A DNA stretch of 39,004 nucleotides, from positions 1 through 39,004 of the forward strand of contig QHRW01000067.1 of the NCBI GenBank assembly GCA_003220265.1. The letters run 5' to 3'. Numbering within the stretch: position 1 is the first letter of the stretch; every line of letters starts with the position of its first letter. The notes under the pieces are model-generated. The model saw only the letters and a program-made list of their open reading frames with translations. It made no database searches and was not told where the DNA came from. A program made the position numbers and the translations under genes. Origin of the DNA: Candidatus Rokuibacteriota bacterium. Its GTDB lineage: Bacteria; Methylomirabilota; Methylomirabilia; Rokubacteriales; CSP1-6. Below, in pieces: positions 1 through 7,675 of the stretch.

Positions 1-980
1 TGCTGACGAAGGCCGGGCGCGACGTCACGCTGATCGACCAGTGGCCCGAGCACGTGGAGGCGATGAAGCGGCAGGGGCTGCGGCTGTCGGGGACGTGCGG
101 CGAGCACACCGTGCGCGTCAAGGCGATCCACGTCCACGAGCTGCAGCTGGTCACGGTGCCCTTCGACGCCGTCTTCGTGGCCGTGAAGTCCTACGACACC
201 GAGTGGGCGACCGCGCTGGCGCTGGGCTACCTCGCGCGTCCCGACGGCGTCGTGGTGGATTTCCAGAACGGCGTCAACGACGAGCGGGTGGCCGCCGTGG
301 CCGGGCGCGAGCGCACGCTGGGCTGCGTGATCACGATCGGTGCCGGCATGTACGAGCCCGGTCACGCGATGCGCACCGACACGCAGACGGTCGGCTTCAA
401 GATCGGCGAGCTGGACGGGCGCCAGACCGAGCGGGCGCGGAAGCTGGCCGAGGTCGTGAGCGACTGCGCCCAGGCCGTGGTCACGCCGAATCTCTTCGGC
501 GAGCGCTGGTCGAAGCTGGCCGTGAACTGCATGGCCAATCCGCTCTGCGGTCTGAGCGGCCTGGGGTCGGCGGAAATCCGGACGGAGCCGGGCCCGGCCC
601 GCATCGCCGTGCAGGTGGGCGCGGAGGCCATCGGCGTCGGCCGCGCGTGCGGCCACGAGGTGGAGCCGATCTACGGCATCGAGACCCAGCGCTTCATCGA
701 CGGCGCCGCCGGGCGCGACACGGATCGGCTGCTGGCCGACATGGCGGCCGGCGCCAAGAAGCTCGCGGGCGGGCGGCCCTCGATGCTGCAGGACGTGATG
801 CGCGGCCGCCGCACCGAGATCGACTACCTGAACGGCTACGTCGTGAACGAAGGCCGCCGCGTCGGCGTCAAGACGCCGTTCAACGAGGCGGTGGTGCGTC
901 TCGTGCACGAGCACGGCGTGGGCACGCTCAAGCCGGACCCGAAGAACCTGGAGCCGCTGCTGCGGATGCTGCCGCGCTGA
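1..980 (+). CDS. 2-dehydropantoate 2-reductase-like protein, 5' end missing
   Basis: The frame is open from base 3 to the TGA at 978-980; the start codon and the N-terminal GxGxxG dinucleotide-binding motif lie outside the window. What remains is typical of the ketopantoate reductase (PanE/ApbA) family: an NADP-domain strand (TLID), the VAVKSYDT strand, the F-G-E-R-W-S-K-L-A-V-N segment holding the family's catalytic lysine and asparagine, and the C-terminal SMLQDVMRGRRTEIDYLNG signature. Such enzymes reduce a 2-oxo acid with NADPH; ketopantoate in pantothenate synthesis is the classical substrate. No pantothenate gene is beside it and many paralogues act on other oxo acids, so the substrate is uncertain. 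The 3' end overlaps the convergent MFS gene by 53 bases. Confidence 0.85.
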   Translation, partial: LTKAGRDVTLIDQWPEHVEAMKRQGLRLSGTCGEHTVRVKAIHVHELQLVTVPFDAVFVAVKSYDTEWATALALGYLARPDGVVVDFQNGVNDERVAAVAGRERTLGCVITIGAGMYEPGHAMRTDTQTVGFKIGELDGRQTERARKLAEVVSDCAQAVVTPNLFGERWSKLAVNCMANPLCGLSGLGSAEIRTEPGPARIAVQVGAEAIGVGRACGHEVEPIYGIETQRFIDGAAGRDTDRLLADMAAGAKKLAGGRPSMLQDVMRGRRTEIDYLNGYVVNEGRRVGVKTPFNEAVVRLVHEHGVGTLKPDPKNLEPLLRMLPR

Positions 981-2184
981 GCGCGGGCGGCCGCGCGGCC
1001 AGCGCCACCAGCGCGCCGCCCGCGAACGAGGCCGCGAAGATCATGAACGCGAGCCGGTAGTCTCCCGTCGTGTCGTAGAGCACGCCGCCCACGACGGGGC
1101 CGGCCGCCGCCGACAGATGGCGGAAGGGCGAGGCCAGGCCGCGGATCGCGCCCTGCGCCTCGCGCCCGAAGTAATCGGCCCAGGCCAGGCTCGTCACGAA
1201 CGACTGCGCGCCGCGCGTGAGCCCGTACACCGTGGCGAACGCCACCAGCCAGGCCACCGAGCCCGAGCCCACCACCAGCAGCAGCACGCCGAGCGCCCCG
1301 CCCGCGTAGCAGCCCGCGATGCAGTAGCGCACGTGCACGCGCTCGGCGATGAGGCCCCACAGCGGCTTGGCCACGGTGTGCAGCGTGTAGAGGTACGTGA
1401 TGACGGAGGCGGCCAGCGCCGCCGACAGCCCGCGGTCCGTCACGTACGAGAAGAGGTGGAGGTTCACGCCGAAGAAGCCGAGCCCGGCGAGGTTGGTGCT
1501 GACGATCAGCAGCCAGAACGCGGAAGTGCGTGCCGCCGCGCGCGCGCCCAGCGAGACCTCGCGGGTGGCGGCGGCCTGCGGCGCGCGTGTGTCGGCGCCG
1601 TCGGGCAGCAGTCCGTAGTCCTCGGGCCGCCGCCGCATGACGGCCGTCGCCGCCAGGCCGAGCACGAGCGTGACGCCGCCCAGCGCGAGCCACGCGCCGC
1701 GCCAGCCGAGCTGTCCGATCAGCAGCGCGGTCGGCAGCGGCAGCACGATGCCGGCCGTGGAGAGCCCCATCGTGGAGATCGCCAGCGCGCGCCCGCGCCG
1801 GCGCACGAACCAGCGCGCCACCGTCGTGTCGCCCGTCAGCTCGCCGAGCGCGACGCTGCCGAAGGCCATCACGAGGCCGTAGCCGAGCATCACGTGCCAG
1901 GCGCTGCCGGCGGCGGCGAGGACGGCGGCGCCGCCGGCCAGGCTCAGCACGCCGAACGCCATGACCACGCGCGGGCCGCGCCGGTCCACCAGTGGGCCCA
2001 CCACGGGCGACAGCGCCGCGGAGACGAGACGCGCGGCGGCCGAGATCGAGGCGAGCAGGCCGCGGCCGAGTCCGAGCGCGTCGGCCATGAACGGGAAGAA
2101 CACGCCGAAGGCCACGGTGAGGATGCCGTAGGAGAGCAGGTGCGAGACGAACGCGCCGCCGACGACGAGCCAGCCGTGAAACAT
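928..2184 (-). CDS. MFS transporter (monocarboxylate/oxalate-type)
   Basis: This 418-residue protein has the usual twelve hydrophobic segments of a major facilitator. The start MFHGWLVVGGAFVSHLLSYG, the loop-2 motif GPLVDRRGPR and the second-half counterpart resemble the OFA/monocarboxylate branch. It should be an inner-membrane secondary transporter for a small organic acid; the substrate cannot be read from sequence. The C-terminal tail is Ala/Ser/Pro-rich and disordered. No Shine-Dalgarno sequence precedes the ATG, but a TACCAT hexamer ends six bases before it, compatible with a leaderless mRNA. It is divergent from the SelW-like gene, and their candidate -10 elements overlap. Confidence 0.85.
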   Translation of the reverse strand: MFHGWLVVGGAFVSHLLSYGILTVAFGVFFPFMADALGLGRGLLASISAAARLVSAALSPVVGPLVDRRGPRVVMAFGVLSLAGGAAVLAAAGSAWHVMLGYGLVMAFGSVALGELTGDTTVARWFVRRRGRALAISTMGLSTAGIVLPLPTALLIGQLGWRGAWLALGGVTLVLGLAATAVMRRRPEDYGLLPDGADTRAPQAAATREVSLGARAAARTSAFWLLIVSTNLAGLGFFGVNLHLFSYVTDRGLSAALAASVITYLYTLHTVAKPLWGLIAERVHVRYCIAGCYAGGALGVLLLVVGSGSVAWLVAFATVYGLTRGAQSFVTSLAWADYFGREAQGAIRGLASPFRHLSAAAGPVVGGVLYDTTGDYRLAFMIFAASFAGGALVALAARPPALSAAASAAAAPGSSGPA

Positions 2185-2190
2185 CGTGGG

Positions 2191-2196
2191 ATGGTA
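2191..2196 (-). promoter_or_regulatory. candidate -10 of MFS gene (leaderless geometry)
   Basis: TACCAT on the minus strand, preceded by TGC (extended -10), ends six bases before the ATG at 2184. It overlaps a plus-strand TAGCAT at 2195-2200, preceded by TGG, which could serve the selenoprotein gene with a 25-base leader. No -35 element was recognised. Confidence 0.35.
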
Positions 2197-2214
2197 GCAT
2201 CGCAGGCATCGGAC

Positions 2215-2220
2215 GGGAGG
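2215..2220 (+). promoter_or_regulatory. Shine-Dalgarno site fixing the start of the SelW-like gene
   Basis: GGGAGG lies five bases before the ATG at 2226. It is one of the best ribosome-binding sites in the window. It stands before a frame that would end after ten codons if TGA meant only stop, which argues that the longer frame is translated. Confidence 0.65.
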
Positions 2221-2225
2221 ACGTC

Positions 2226-2453
2226 ATGCAGATCGACATCAAGCGCTGCGTGGTCTGAGGGGATCTGCGTCGCGAGGCCGTGCGCCTCGCCGACGAGATC
2301 CAGCGCGCCGTCGGGGTGACGCCGCGCATTCGCATGGGCGGCTTCGGCGCCCTCGACGTGATCGTGGACGGCAAGGTGGTCTTCTCCAAGAAGACCGAGG
2401 GCCGGGTGCCGGCGGCCGGCGAGATCGCCGGACGCGTGAAGGGCGCGCGATGA
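2226..2453 (+). CDS. SelW/Rdx-family selenoprotein with in-frame TGA (CxxU)
   Basis: From ATG 2226 the frame reads MQIDIKRCVV, TGA (2256-2258), then GDLRREAVRL and continues to TGA 2451-2453, 75 codons in all. With TGA read as selenocysteine it is a complete Rdx/SelW-like protein. It has the N-terminal beta strand, the C-x-x-U redox motif (C8, U11) in the family's CxxC/CxxU position, and the family's C-terminal pattern VIVDGKVVFSKKTEGRVP followed by a Gly-Glu-Ile helix. These small thioredoxin-fold proteins are thought to do thiol or selenol redox chemistry in the cytoplasm. A strong Shine-Dalgarno site precedes the ATG, and a long hairpin follows the TGA (separate entry). The stop overlaps the start of the hydrolase gene (ATGA), so the two are translationally coupled. 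No Sec machinery (selA, selB, selC, selD) is in the window. Confidence 0.85.
2261..2301 (+). promoter_or_regulatory. bacterial SECIS-like hairpin downstream of UGA 2256
   Basis: Starting two bases after the TGA, a 17-bp hairpin can be drawn: 2261-2266 with 2296-2301, 2268-2272 with 2291-2295, and 2273-2278 with 2284-2289, with single bulges at G2267 and C2290. The loop is CGUGC (2279-2283). The loop starts 20 bases after the UGA and has G as its second base, matching the bacterial SECIS pattern as I recall it. It lies inside the coding sequence, as bacterial SECIS elements do. Confidence 0.75.
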
Positions 2454-3313
2454 GCCGCTTCACCTTCGGCGACGTCACCATCGATCGCGTCGTCGAGATT
2501 CCCCGCTCGGCCTATCCCACGGCCAGCATGCTGCCGGAGTCGACGCCCGAGGCGATCGCCCGTCACCACGCGTGGCTCAAGCCGGACTTCTACGACGCCT
2601 CCACCGGCGACCTCGGCTCGCGCATCCAGACGTGGGTGGTGCGCATGCCGGGGCGCACGATCCTCATCGACACCGGCGTTGGCAACGGCAAGACGCGCCA
2701 CGAGTCGCCGCTGTGGAACGATCGCCGGGGCACGTGGCTCGACGATCTCGCCGCCGCCGGCGTCAAGCCCGAGCAGGTGGACACCGTGGTGCTCACGCAC
2801 CTGCACGTCGATCACGTCGGCTGGAACACGCGGCTCGAGGGCGGGCGCTGGGTGCCGACGTTCCCGAACGCCCGCTACGTCATGCACGGCGAGGAGTGGG
2901 AGTTCTGGAAGTGGGAGACGGAGAGCGGGCGCGAGCCGTCGGGCTGCATCGCCGACAGCGTGCTGCCGGTGGTCGAGGCCGGGCGCGTCGCGCTCGTCGG
3001 TCCCGAACACGCGATCGCGCCGGGCCTGGCGTTCGAACCCACGCCCGGGCACACGCCGGGCCACGTGGCCGTGCGGCTCACGACGCCGGCCGGCCAGGCC
3101 GTTTTCTCGGGCGACCTCATGCACCGCACGGTGCAGGTGGCCGAGCCGCGGTGGAACAGCCGGTTCTGCCACGACGGCGTGCGGGCGCGGAAGACGCGCG
3201 AGGCCTTCGTCGAGCGTCACGCCGACAGCGGCGTGCTCGTCCTGCCCGCACACTTTCCGCGCCCGGGGTACGTCGTGCGCGAAAACGGGGGATTCCGCTT
3301 CCGGGCTGTTTGA
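2450..3313 (+). CDS. metallo-beta-lactamase-fold hydrolase
   Basis: A 287-residue protein with the metal-binding motif T-H-L-H-V-D-H (H117, H119, D121, H122), TPGHTPGH (H201 or H205), FSGD (D222) and a late PAHF histidine (H268). Together these form the binuclear zinc site of the MBL fold. The length, the N-terminal strand and the spacing resemble the quorum-quenching lactonase/glyoxalase II-like group (COG0491). It is presumably a cytoplasmic hydrolase; no signal peptide is seen and the substrate is unknown. The ATG shares bases with the TGA of the SelW-like gene, so both proteins come from one mRNA. A strong hairpin repeat starts three bases after its stop. Confidence 0.88.
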   Translation: MSRFTFGDVTIDRVVEIPRSAYPTASMLPESTPEAIARHHAWLKPDFYDASTGDLGSRIQTWVVRMPGRTILIDTGVGNGKTRHESPLWNDRRGTWLDDLAAAGVKPEQVDTVVLTHLHVDHVGWNTRLEGGRWVPTFPNARYVMHGEEWEFWKWETESGREPSGCIADSVLPVVEAGRVALVGPEHAIAPGLAFEPTPGHTPGHVAVRLTTPAGQAVFSGDLMHRTVQVAEPRWNSRFCHDGVRARKTREAFVERHADSGVLVLPAHFPRPGYVVRENGGFRFRAV

Positions 3314-3315
3314 AT

Positions 3316-3380
3316 GGGGGGCCCCGACATGGCCCCCCAAACCCCCCAACGTTCGTCGCGCCCCGGCGAAGCCGGGGCGC
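3316..3380 (+). repeat. two-hairpin intergenic repeat, copy A
   Basis: Hairpin 1 pairs GGGGGGCC (3316-3323) with GGCCCCCC (3331-3338) around a 7-base loop. Hairpin 2 is a perfect 10-bp stem, GCGCCCCGGC (3358-3367) with GCCGGGGCGC (3371-3380), loop GAA. The same architecture recurs at 6378-6785 and 8928-8993. It sits between the ends of the convergent hydrolase gene and the CxxC peptide gene and could act as a terminator, though no T-run follows. Confidence 0.8.
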
Positions 3381-3401
3381 TCCTCGTCATCGCGATGTGC
3401 T

Positions 3402-3500
3402 TCAGGCCGCCTTCAGTCCTTCGCGTCCGCACTGCTGACAGTCCTTCGCGTCCTTCTTGAAGGTGTCATAGCGGTGCAGCCCCTTGGAATTCGACAGCAT
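3402..3500 (-). CDS. 32-residue CxxC peptide
   Basis: A short frame, MLSNSKGLHRYDTFKKDAKD then CQQCGREGLKAA, begins at ATG 3500. It has a strong Shine-Dalgarno sequence (GAGGAGG, seven bases upstream) and starts 35 bases after the amidase stop, so it is probably the last gene of the transporter-amidase transcript. It carries one C-x-x-C pair, is basic and has no membrane segment. I do not recognise a family; a metal-binding or redox mini-protein or a modified-peptide precursor are possible. A 15-base direct repeat (3414-3428 and 3439-3453) covers its 3' half, read in two different frames. Confidence 0.55.
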   Translation of the reverse strand: MLSNSKGLHRYDTFKKDAKDCQQCGREGLKAA

Positions 3501-3535
3501 GATCTCGCCTCCTCGTGAATCACGACGCCAGCGGC

Positions 3536-4969
3536 TCACCGCGCGAGCGCGGGCTTGCGCCCGGCCCACGGGCGCGCGGCCTCGAGCTGGGAGGCCAGGC
3601 GGAACAGCGTCGCCTCGTCGCCGTAGCGCGCCACGCACTGCACCGCGGCGGGCAGGCCGTCCGGGCTCTGGCCGAGCGGCAGCATGATCGCGGGCTGACC
3701 CGTCAGGTTGAACCACACCGTGAATGGCGAGAACGCGAAGACGCGCCGCCAGTACTCGCCCACGTCCTCGAGCATCATGTCGATCCAGCCGAGCTTCGGC
3801 GGCGCGGTGGCCAGCCCCGGCGTCAGCAGCACGTCCCACTGGCCGTGGAATGCGGCCATCTGTCGGCCGAGGCGATGGGCGGCTTGCGTGGCGCGCACGT
3901 AATCGGCGGCGCTGAGCCGCTCGCCGATCTGTCCGGTCGCCCACGTCACGCGCTCGACCTCGTCCGGCTGCGGCGGCCGCCCCGCGGTCGGATGGCCCGC
4001 GAGGTTCACGGCCGTGTTGGCAGCGGCGAGCGTCAGAAACGTCGTCACCACCGTGGCGCCATCGATCGCCGGTTCAGCCTGCTCCACCTGGTGGCCGAGG
4101 TCGGCGCAGAGCGCGGCCGTCTCGCGCAGCACGCGCAGTGGCTCGGCGTCGATCGGGGCGCCGTTGGGCGGCGTCGCCGTCCACGCGATCCGCAGGCGGC
4201 CGGGCGCGGCGCCGATCTCGGAGAGGAACGGACGCGCGGGTGGCGGCGCCACGTAGGGATCGCCCGGGCCCGCGCCGGCGGTGGCGTCGAGCAGCGCGGC
4301 GCAGTCGCGCACGCTGAGCGTCACCGCGTGCTCGGTCGAGCAGCCGCCCAGCCCCTCGCCCGTGTAAGGCGCCATCGTGTTGCGCCCGCGCGTGGGCTTG
4401 AGGCCGACGACACCGCAGCAGGCCGCGGGCGCGCGGATGGAGCCGAAGCCGTCGCTGGCGTGGGCCATCGGCAGCATGCGCGCGCCGACGGCCGCCGCGG
4501 CGCCGCCGCTGGAGCCGCCGGAGATGCGCGTGGGGTCCCACGGGTTGCGCGTCGGACCGTGGAGCTGCGGCTCGCACGTGAGGCTCAGGCCGAGCTCGCA
4601 CGTGTTCGTGCGGCCGAAGATCACGAGGCCGGCGCGCTTGAGCCGCGCGACGTGCTCGCTGTCGGCGGCCGGCGGCGGCGTGTCGGCGAAGAAGCGCGAG
4701 CCGCGCGTCATCTTCACGCCGGCGATCGAGGCGGTGAGGTCCTTCATCAGGAACGGCACGCCGGTGAAGGGGCCCTCCGGCAGCCCCCGGGCGAGCGTCG
4801 CGCGCGCGAGGTCGTAGAGCGGCATCGTCACCGCGTTGACCGCGCCGTTGCGCGCCTCCACGCGCGCGATGGCGGCCTCCAGGAGGTCGGCCGGCGTCAC
4901 CTTGCGCTGCCGCACCAGCGTGGCCAGGCCGAGCGCGTCGTGGGCATCGTAGTCCGCGAATCCAGTCAT
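3536..4969 (-). CDS. amidase (amidase-signature family)
   Basis: A 477-residue amidase-signature enzyme with the Ser-cisSer-Lys triad visible: K76 in FLMKDLT, GGSSGG at 151-156 holding the cis-serine, and the nucleophile S177 in DGFGSIRAPA. The family hydrolyses carboxamides to acid and ammonia; relatives include GatA and aryl/aliphatic amidases. No GatB or GatC is nearby, so a catabolic amidase is more likely. The start is the ATG at 4969 with GGAGG six bases before it; it overlaps the stop of the GAF-protein gene by four bases (ATGA). Being last among the liv-type genes, it probably acts on an amide or amino-acid derivative imported by that transporter. Confidence 0.88.
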   Translation of the reverse strand: MTGFADYDAHDALGLATLVRQRKVTPADLLEAAIARVEARNGAVNAVTMPLYDLARATLARGLPEGPFTGVPFLMKDLTASIAGVKMTRGSRFFADTPPPAADSEHVARLKRAGLVIFGRTNTCELGLSLTCEPQLHGPTRNPWDPTRISGGSSGGAAAAVGARMLPMAHASDGFGSIRAPAACCGVVGLKPTRGRNTMAPYTGEGLGGCSTEHAVTLSVRDCAALLDATAGAGPGDPYVAPPPARPFLSEIGAAPGRLRIAWTATPPNGAPIDAEPLRVLRETAALCADLGHQVEQAEPAIDGATVVTTFLTLAAANTAVNLAGHPTAGRPPQPDEVERVTWATGQIGERLSAADYVRATQAAHRLGRQMAAFHGQWDVLLTPGLATAPPKLGWIDMMLEDVGEYWRRVFAFSPFTVWFNLTGQPAIMLPLGQSPDGLPAAVQCVARYGDEATLFRLASQLEAARPWAGRKPALAR

Positions 4970-5469
4970 CGGGGTCCTCCGAGGAACGTCGGAATGGCGA
5001 GCGCGGCGAACAGCAAGCCGCGCGGCGCATCCGTCTCGTCGTACCAGTTGGCTTCGTGCAGCAGGTTGAGCGTGCCGAGCACGCTGCCGTCCCACACCAC
5101 GGGCAGGTTGAGCACCGAGCCGCAGCCGAGCGAGGCGATCAACGCGTGATCGAAGAAGACGGCCTGCACGTCGGCGGGCGTGCGGCCGAGATAGGGCTGC
5201 TGGCGCCGCAGCACCTGCTCGGTCCACGGCGTCGGATTGAGCGGCTTCTTGCCGCCCACGGGATACTCCCGCGGGTGCGTCGTGTAGATGCGCTCGGAGT
5301 GGCCGGTGGCCTCGTGATAGCGCATGAGCGTGAAGAGCCGGTGGCCCAGCACGGCGCCCAGCGCGGCGTCGAGGCCGGCGCAGAGCGCCTGGGGCTGGCC
5401 GGGCAGCGTGGCGACCGCGGCGACGGCCTCCAGGTGCGGGCGCAGATCGACGCGCGGCGCCCGGCTCAC
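4966..5469 (-). CDS. GAF-domain protein
   Basis: The 167-residue product starts at GTG 5469, overlapping the livM stop (GTGA), and ends in the amidase start codon (ATGA). One GAF-like domain fills most of it, shown by VLGHRLFTLMRY, then GCGSVLNLPVVWDGSVLGTL and NLLHEANWYDE, the usual GAF core strands and ending. There is no attached kinase, cyclase or DNA-binding domain, so it is a stand-alone small-molecule binding protein. Its fixed position between permease and amidase suggests it senses or handles the transported compound; that is inference. No strong Shine-Dalgarno site is seen, so translational coupling to livM is likely. Confidence 0.75.
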   Translation of the reverse strand: MSRAPRVDLRPHLEAVAAVATLPGQPQALCAGLDAALGAVLGHRLFTLMRYHEATGHSERIYTTHPREYPVGGKKPLNPTPWTEQVLRRQQPYLGRTPADVQAVFFDHALIASLGCGSVLNLPVVWDGSVLGTLNLLHEANWYDETDAPRGLLFAALAIPTFLGGPR

Positions 5470-6365
5470 GAGGCCACTCGCGGCAGCCGCTCGGGGAGCA
5501 GGCCGCTCGGCCGCAGGCGCAGGATGACGAGCAGGCTCACGCCGATGAGCGCCTCGCGCAGCGCCGCCACCTGCACGGCCTGGAGCCCGGGCACGGCGCC
5601 CGTGACGAAGCGCGTGCCTTCCATGAAGAACACCACGAGGAAGGCGCCGAGCACCGCGCCCCAGTTGTTGCCGGTGCCGCCGGCCGTGAGCGCCAGCACG
5701 ACGTAGATCGTGATGAGCGGCACGAAGACGTCGGGCGCGATGTAGGACGTGTAGTGGCCCCATAACGCGCCCGCCACGCCGAGCACGCCCGCGCTCAACG
5801 CGAAGGCCTCCACCTTGAAGCGGATCACGTGCTTGCCCGCCACCGCCGCCACCTGGTCGTCGTCGCGAATCGCGCGCAGCACGCGGCCGTACGGCGAGTG
5901 GCGCACGCGCTGGAGCACGGCCAGCACGAGCGCCACGACGAGCGCGGCCACGCCCAGGAAGACGAGGTTGAACGTCTCCGGCGTCACCCGGCCGCGCCAC
6001 GGGCCCGGGATGCCCGAGATGCCGTCGGTGCCGTTCGTCAGCCAGATCTCGTTGCTGGCGACGAGCCGCACGACCTCGGAGAAGCCGAGCGTGATGATGG
6101 CGAGGTAGTCGCCGCGCAGGCGCGCGGTGATCATCGCCATGACGGCGCCGACGACGGCCGTCAGCGCCAGCGCCAGCACGAGGCCGGCCACGATGGGCAC
6201 GCCGCCGCGCCGCGTGGCCAGCGCGGAGACGTAGGCGCCGAACGCGAAGAAGCCGACGAGGCCGAGGTTGATCATCCCGGCCATGCCCCAGACGAGATTC
6301 AGCCCGAGCGCCAGCAGCGCGTAGAAGCACGCGAACACCGCCATGGCGACCAGGTAGTTCTGCAT
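5466..6365 (-). CDS. livM: branched-chain amino-acid-type ABC transporter permease LivM
   Basis: A 299-residue integral membrane permease of the LivM family. The signature GLNLVWGMAGMINLGLVGFF near the N-terminus and the cytoplasmic coupling region VLRAIRDDDQVAAVAGKHV, followed by AGALWGHYTSYIAPDVF, are diagnostic. It pairs with LivH to form the channel and is powered by LivG/LivF. The ATG at 6365 is separated from livH by the 87-bp repeat array, an unusual interruption inside a liv operon. The stop overlaps the GAF gene start. Substrate: branched-chain amino acids, amides or related polar compounds; the linked amidase favours an amide or amino-acid derivative. Confidence 0.92.
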   Translation of the reverse strand: MQNYLVAMAVFACFYALLALGLNLVWGMAGMINLGLVGFFAFGAYVSALATRRGGVPIVAGLVLALALTAVVGAVMAMITARLRGDYLAIITLGFSEVVRLVASNEIWLTNGTDGISGIPGPWRGRVTPETFNLVFLGVAALVVALVLAVLQRVRHSPYGRVLRAIRDDDQVAAVAGKHVIRFKVEAFALSAGVLGVAGALWGHYTSYIAPDVFVPLITIYVVLALTAGGTGNNWGAVLGAFLVVFFMEGTRFVTGAVPGLQAVQVAALREALIGVSLLVILRLRPSGLLPERLPRVAS

Positions 6366-6377
6366 CTATCGAGATGG

Positions 6378-6785
6378 GGGCCCCGAGATGGCCCCCAAAC
6401 CCCCATACGTTCGTCGCGCCCCGGCGGAGCCGTGGCGCTTCTCTGGAATCGTGGACGTCGTGCGGGGCCCCGAGATGGCCCTCAAACCCCCATACGTTCG
6501 TCGCGCCCCGGCGGAGCCGTGGCGCTTCTCTGGAATCGTGGACGTCGTGCGGGGCCCCGAGATGGCCCCCAAACCCCCATACGTTCGTCGCGCCCCGGCG
6601 GAGCCGTGGCGCTTCTCTGGAATCGTGGACGTCGTGCGGGGCCCCGAGATGGCCCCCAAGCCCCCCGATGTTCGGGCCGCCCCGGCGGAGCCGTGGCGCT
6701 TCTCTGGAATCGTGGACGTCGTGCGGGGCCCCGAGATGGCCCCCAAGCCCCCCGATGTTCGGGCCGCCCCGGCGCAGCCGTGGCG
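6378..6785 (+). repeat. tandem array of 87-bp units (4 full + 1 partial) of the two-hairpin repeat
   Basis: Units start at 6378, 6465, 6552, 6639 and 6726; the last breaks off near 6785. Each has the hairpin GGGGGCC or GGGCC...GGCCCCC and a second hairpin around CGGC-GGA-GCCG. Each full unit adds a tail (CTTCTCTGGAATCGTGGACG and following) absent from the single copies. Units 1-3 carry ACCCCCATACGTTCGTCGCG; units 4-5 carry the variant GCCCCCCGATGTTCGGGCCG. The array fills the 442 bases between livH and livM. Because 87 is a multiple of three, several frames stay open through it, but these are not genes. Confidence 0.9.
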
Positions 6786-6807
6786 ACCCTCATCATCCCG
6801 CGCGCTT

Positions 6808-7674
6808 CTAGTACGCACGCTCGCCCAGTAGACCGCGCGGTCGCAGGGTCAGGACGAGGAGGATCGCGACGAAGCCGACGGCGGTGCGGTAGGCGGGGGC
6901 CAGGGAGATCAGCGACAGCTCTTCGGCCACGCCGATCGTGAGGGCGCCGACGACGGCGCCGGGGATCGAGCCGAGGCCACCGACCACGGCGGCGGCGAAG
7001 ACCGAGAGGATCACGCGAAAGCCGGTGAGCGGATCGATGGTGGTGTCGAGCCCCAGCAGCATGCCGCCCACACCGGCCAGCCCCATGCCGCCGAAGCTGG
7101 TCAGCCGCGCCACGCGCTCGGCGTCGATCCCCTTGAGCCCGGCCAGCGTCGGATCGTCGGCGACCGCGCGCATGGCCTTGCCGGTGCGCGTGAAGCCGAG
7201 GAACACGAACACGGCGAGCATCGCCGCCACGGCGATGGCGAGGTTCTCGACCTGCTGGGGGCCGATGCGTATACCCGCCCACTGCCAGTCCCGGCGGATG
7301 GGCAGGGCGTAGCCGCGCAGGTCGTTGCCGAACACGAAGCGCACGACGTTCTCCAGCACGATGGTGAGCGCGACCGCACCGATGGCCGTCGTCAGGGCGC
7401 CGGCCGGTCGCAGCGGCCGCAGTACGAGCTGATCGTTCACGACGCCGGCGATGCCGGCCACCACGAAGGCCACGCTCACGGCCGCCCACGCCGGCCAGCC
7501 CAGCGTGGCGTTGGCCACGTAGCCGGCGAAGGCGCCGATCGTCGCGTGCGAGGCCAGGGCGAAATTCGGAAAGCGCAGCACCGCGTAGATGGCGGTGAAC
7601 CCGATGGCCGGCACCGCGAGCACGATGCCGGCCACCAGGCCGTTCACGAGGAGCTGCGCGAGCTCGCTCCCCAC
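6808..7674 (-). CDS. livH: branched-chain amino-acid-type ABC transporter permease LivH
   Basis: A 288-residue membrane permease of the LivH family, starting at GTG 7674 one base after the livJ stop. Typical marks are the N-terminal LVNGLVAGIVLAVPAIGFT, the FPNFALASHATIGAF stretch, the coupling region FTRTGKAMRAVADDPTLAGL, and VGGLGSIPGAVVGALTIGV near the end. It forms the transmembrane heterodimer with LivM. No ribosome-binding site is obvious at this GTG, consistent with coupling to livJ. The stop TAG is followed on the transcript by the repeat array. Confidence 0.92.
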   Translation of the reverse strand: MGSELAQLLVNGLVAGIVLAVPAIGFTAIYAVLRFPNFALASHATIGAFAGYVANATLGWPAWAAVSVAFVVAGIAGVVNDQLVLRPLRPAGALTTAIGAVALTIVLENVVRFVFGNDLRGYALPIRRDWQWAGIRIGPQQVENLAIAVAAMLAVFVFLGFTRTGKAMRAVADDPTLAGLKGIDAERVARLTSFGGMGLAGVGGMLLGLDTTIDPLTGFRVILSVFAAAVVGGLGSIPGAVVGALTIGVAEELSLISLAPAYRTAVGFVAILLVLTLRPRGLLGERAY

Positions 7675-7675
7675 G

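Noticed and set aside
836..3349. 837-codon open frame on the minus strand
   Set aside because: It crosses the hydrolase, the SelW-like gene and the MFS gene in a frame with no protein-like features.
6378..6785. CRISPR array
   Set aside because: The units are contiguous 87-bp repeats with no unique spacers, and there are no cas genes.
6366..6831. Open frames of about 147 codons with 29-residue repeats
   Set aside because: They are produced by the 87-bp DNA repeat (87 = 29 x 3) on both strands; the repeat also occurs singly outside any frame.
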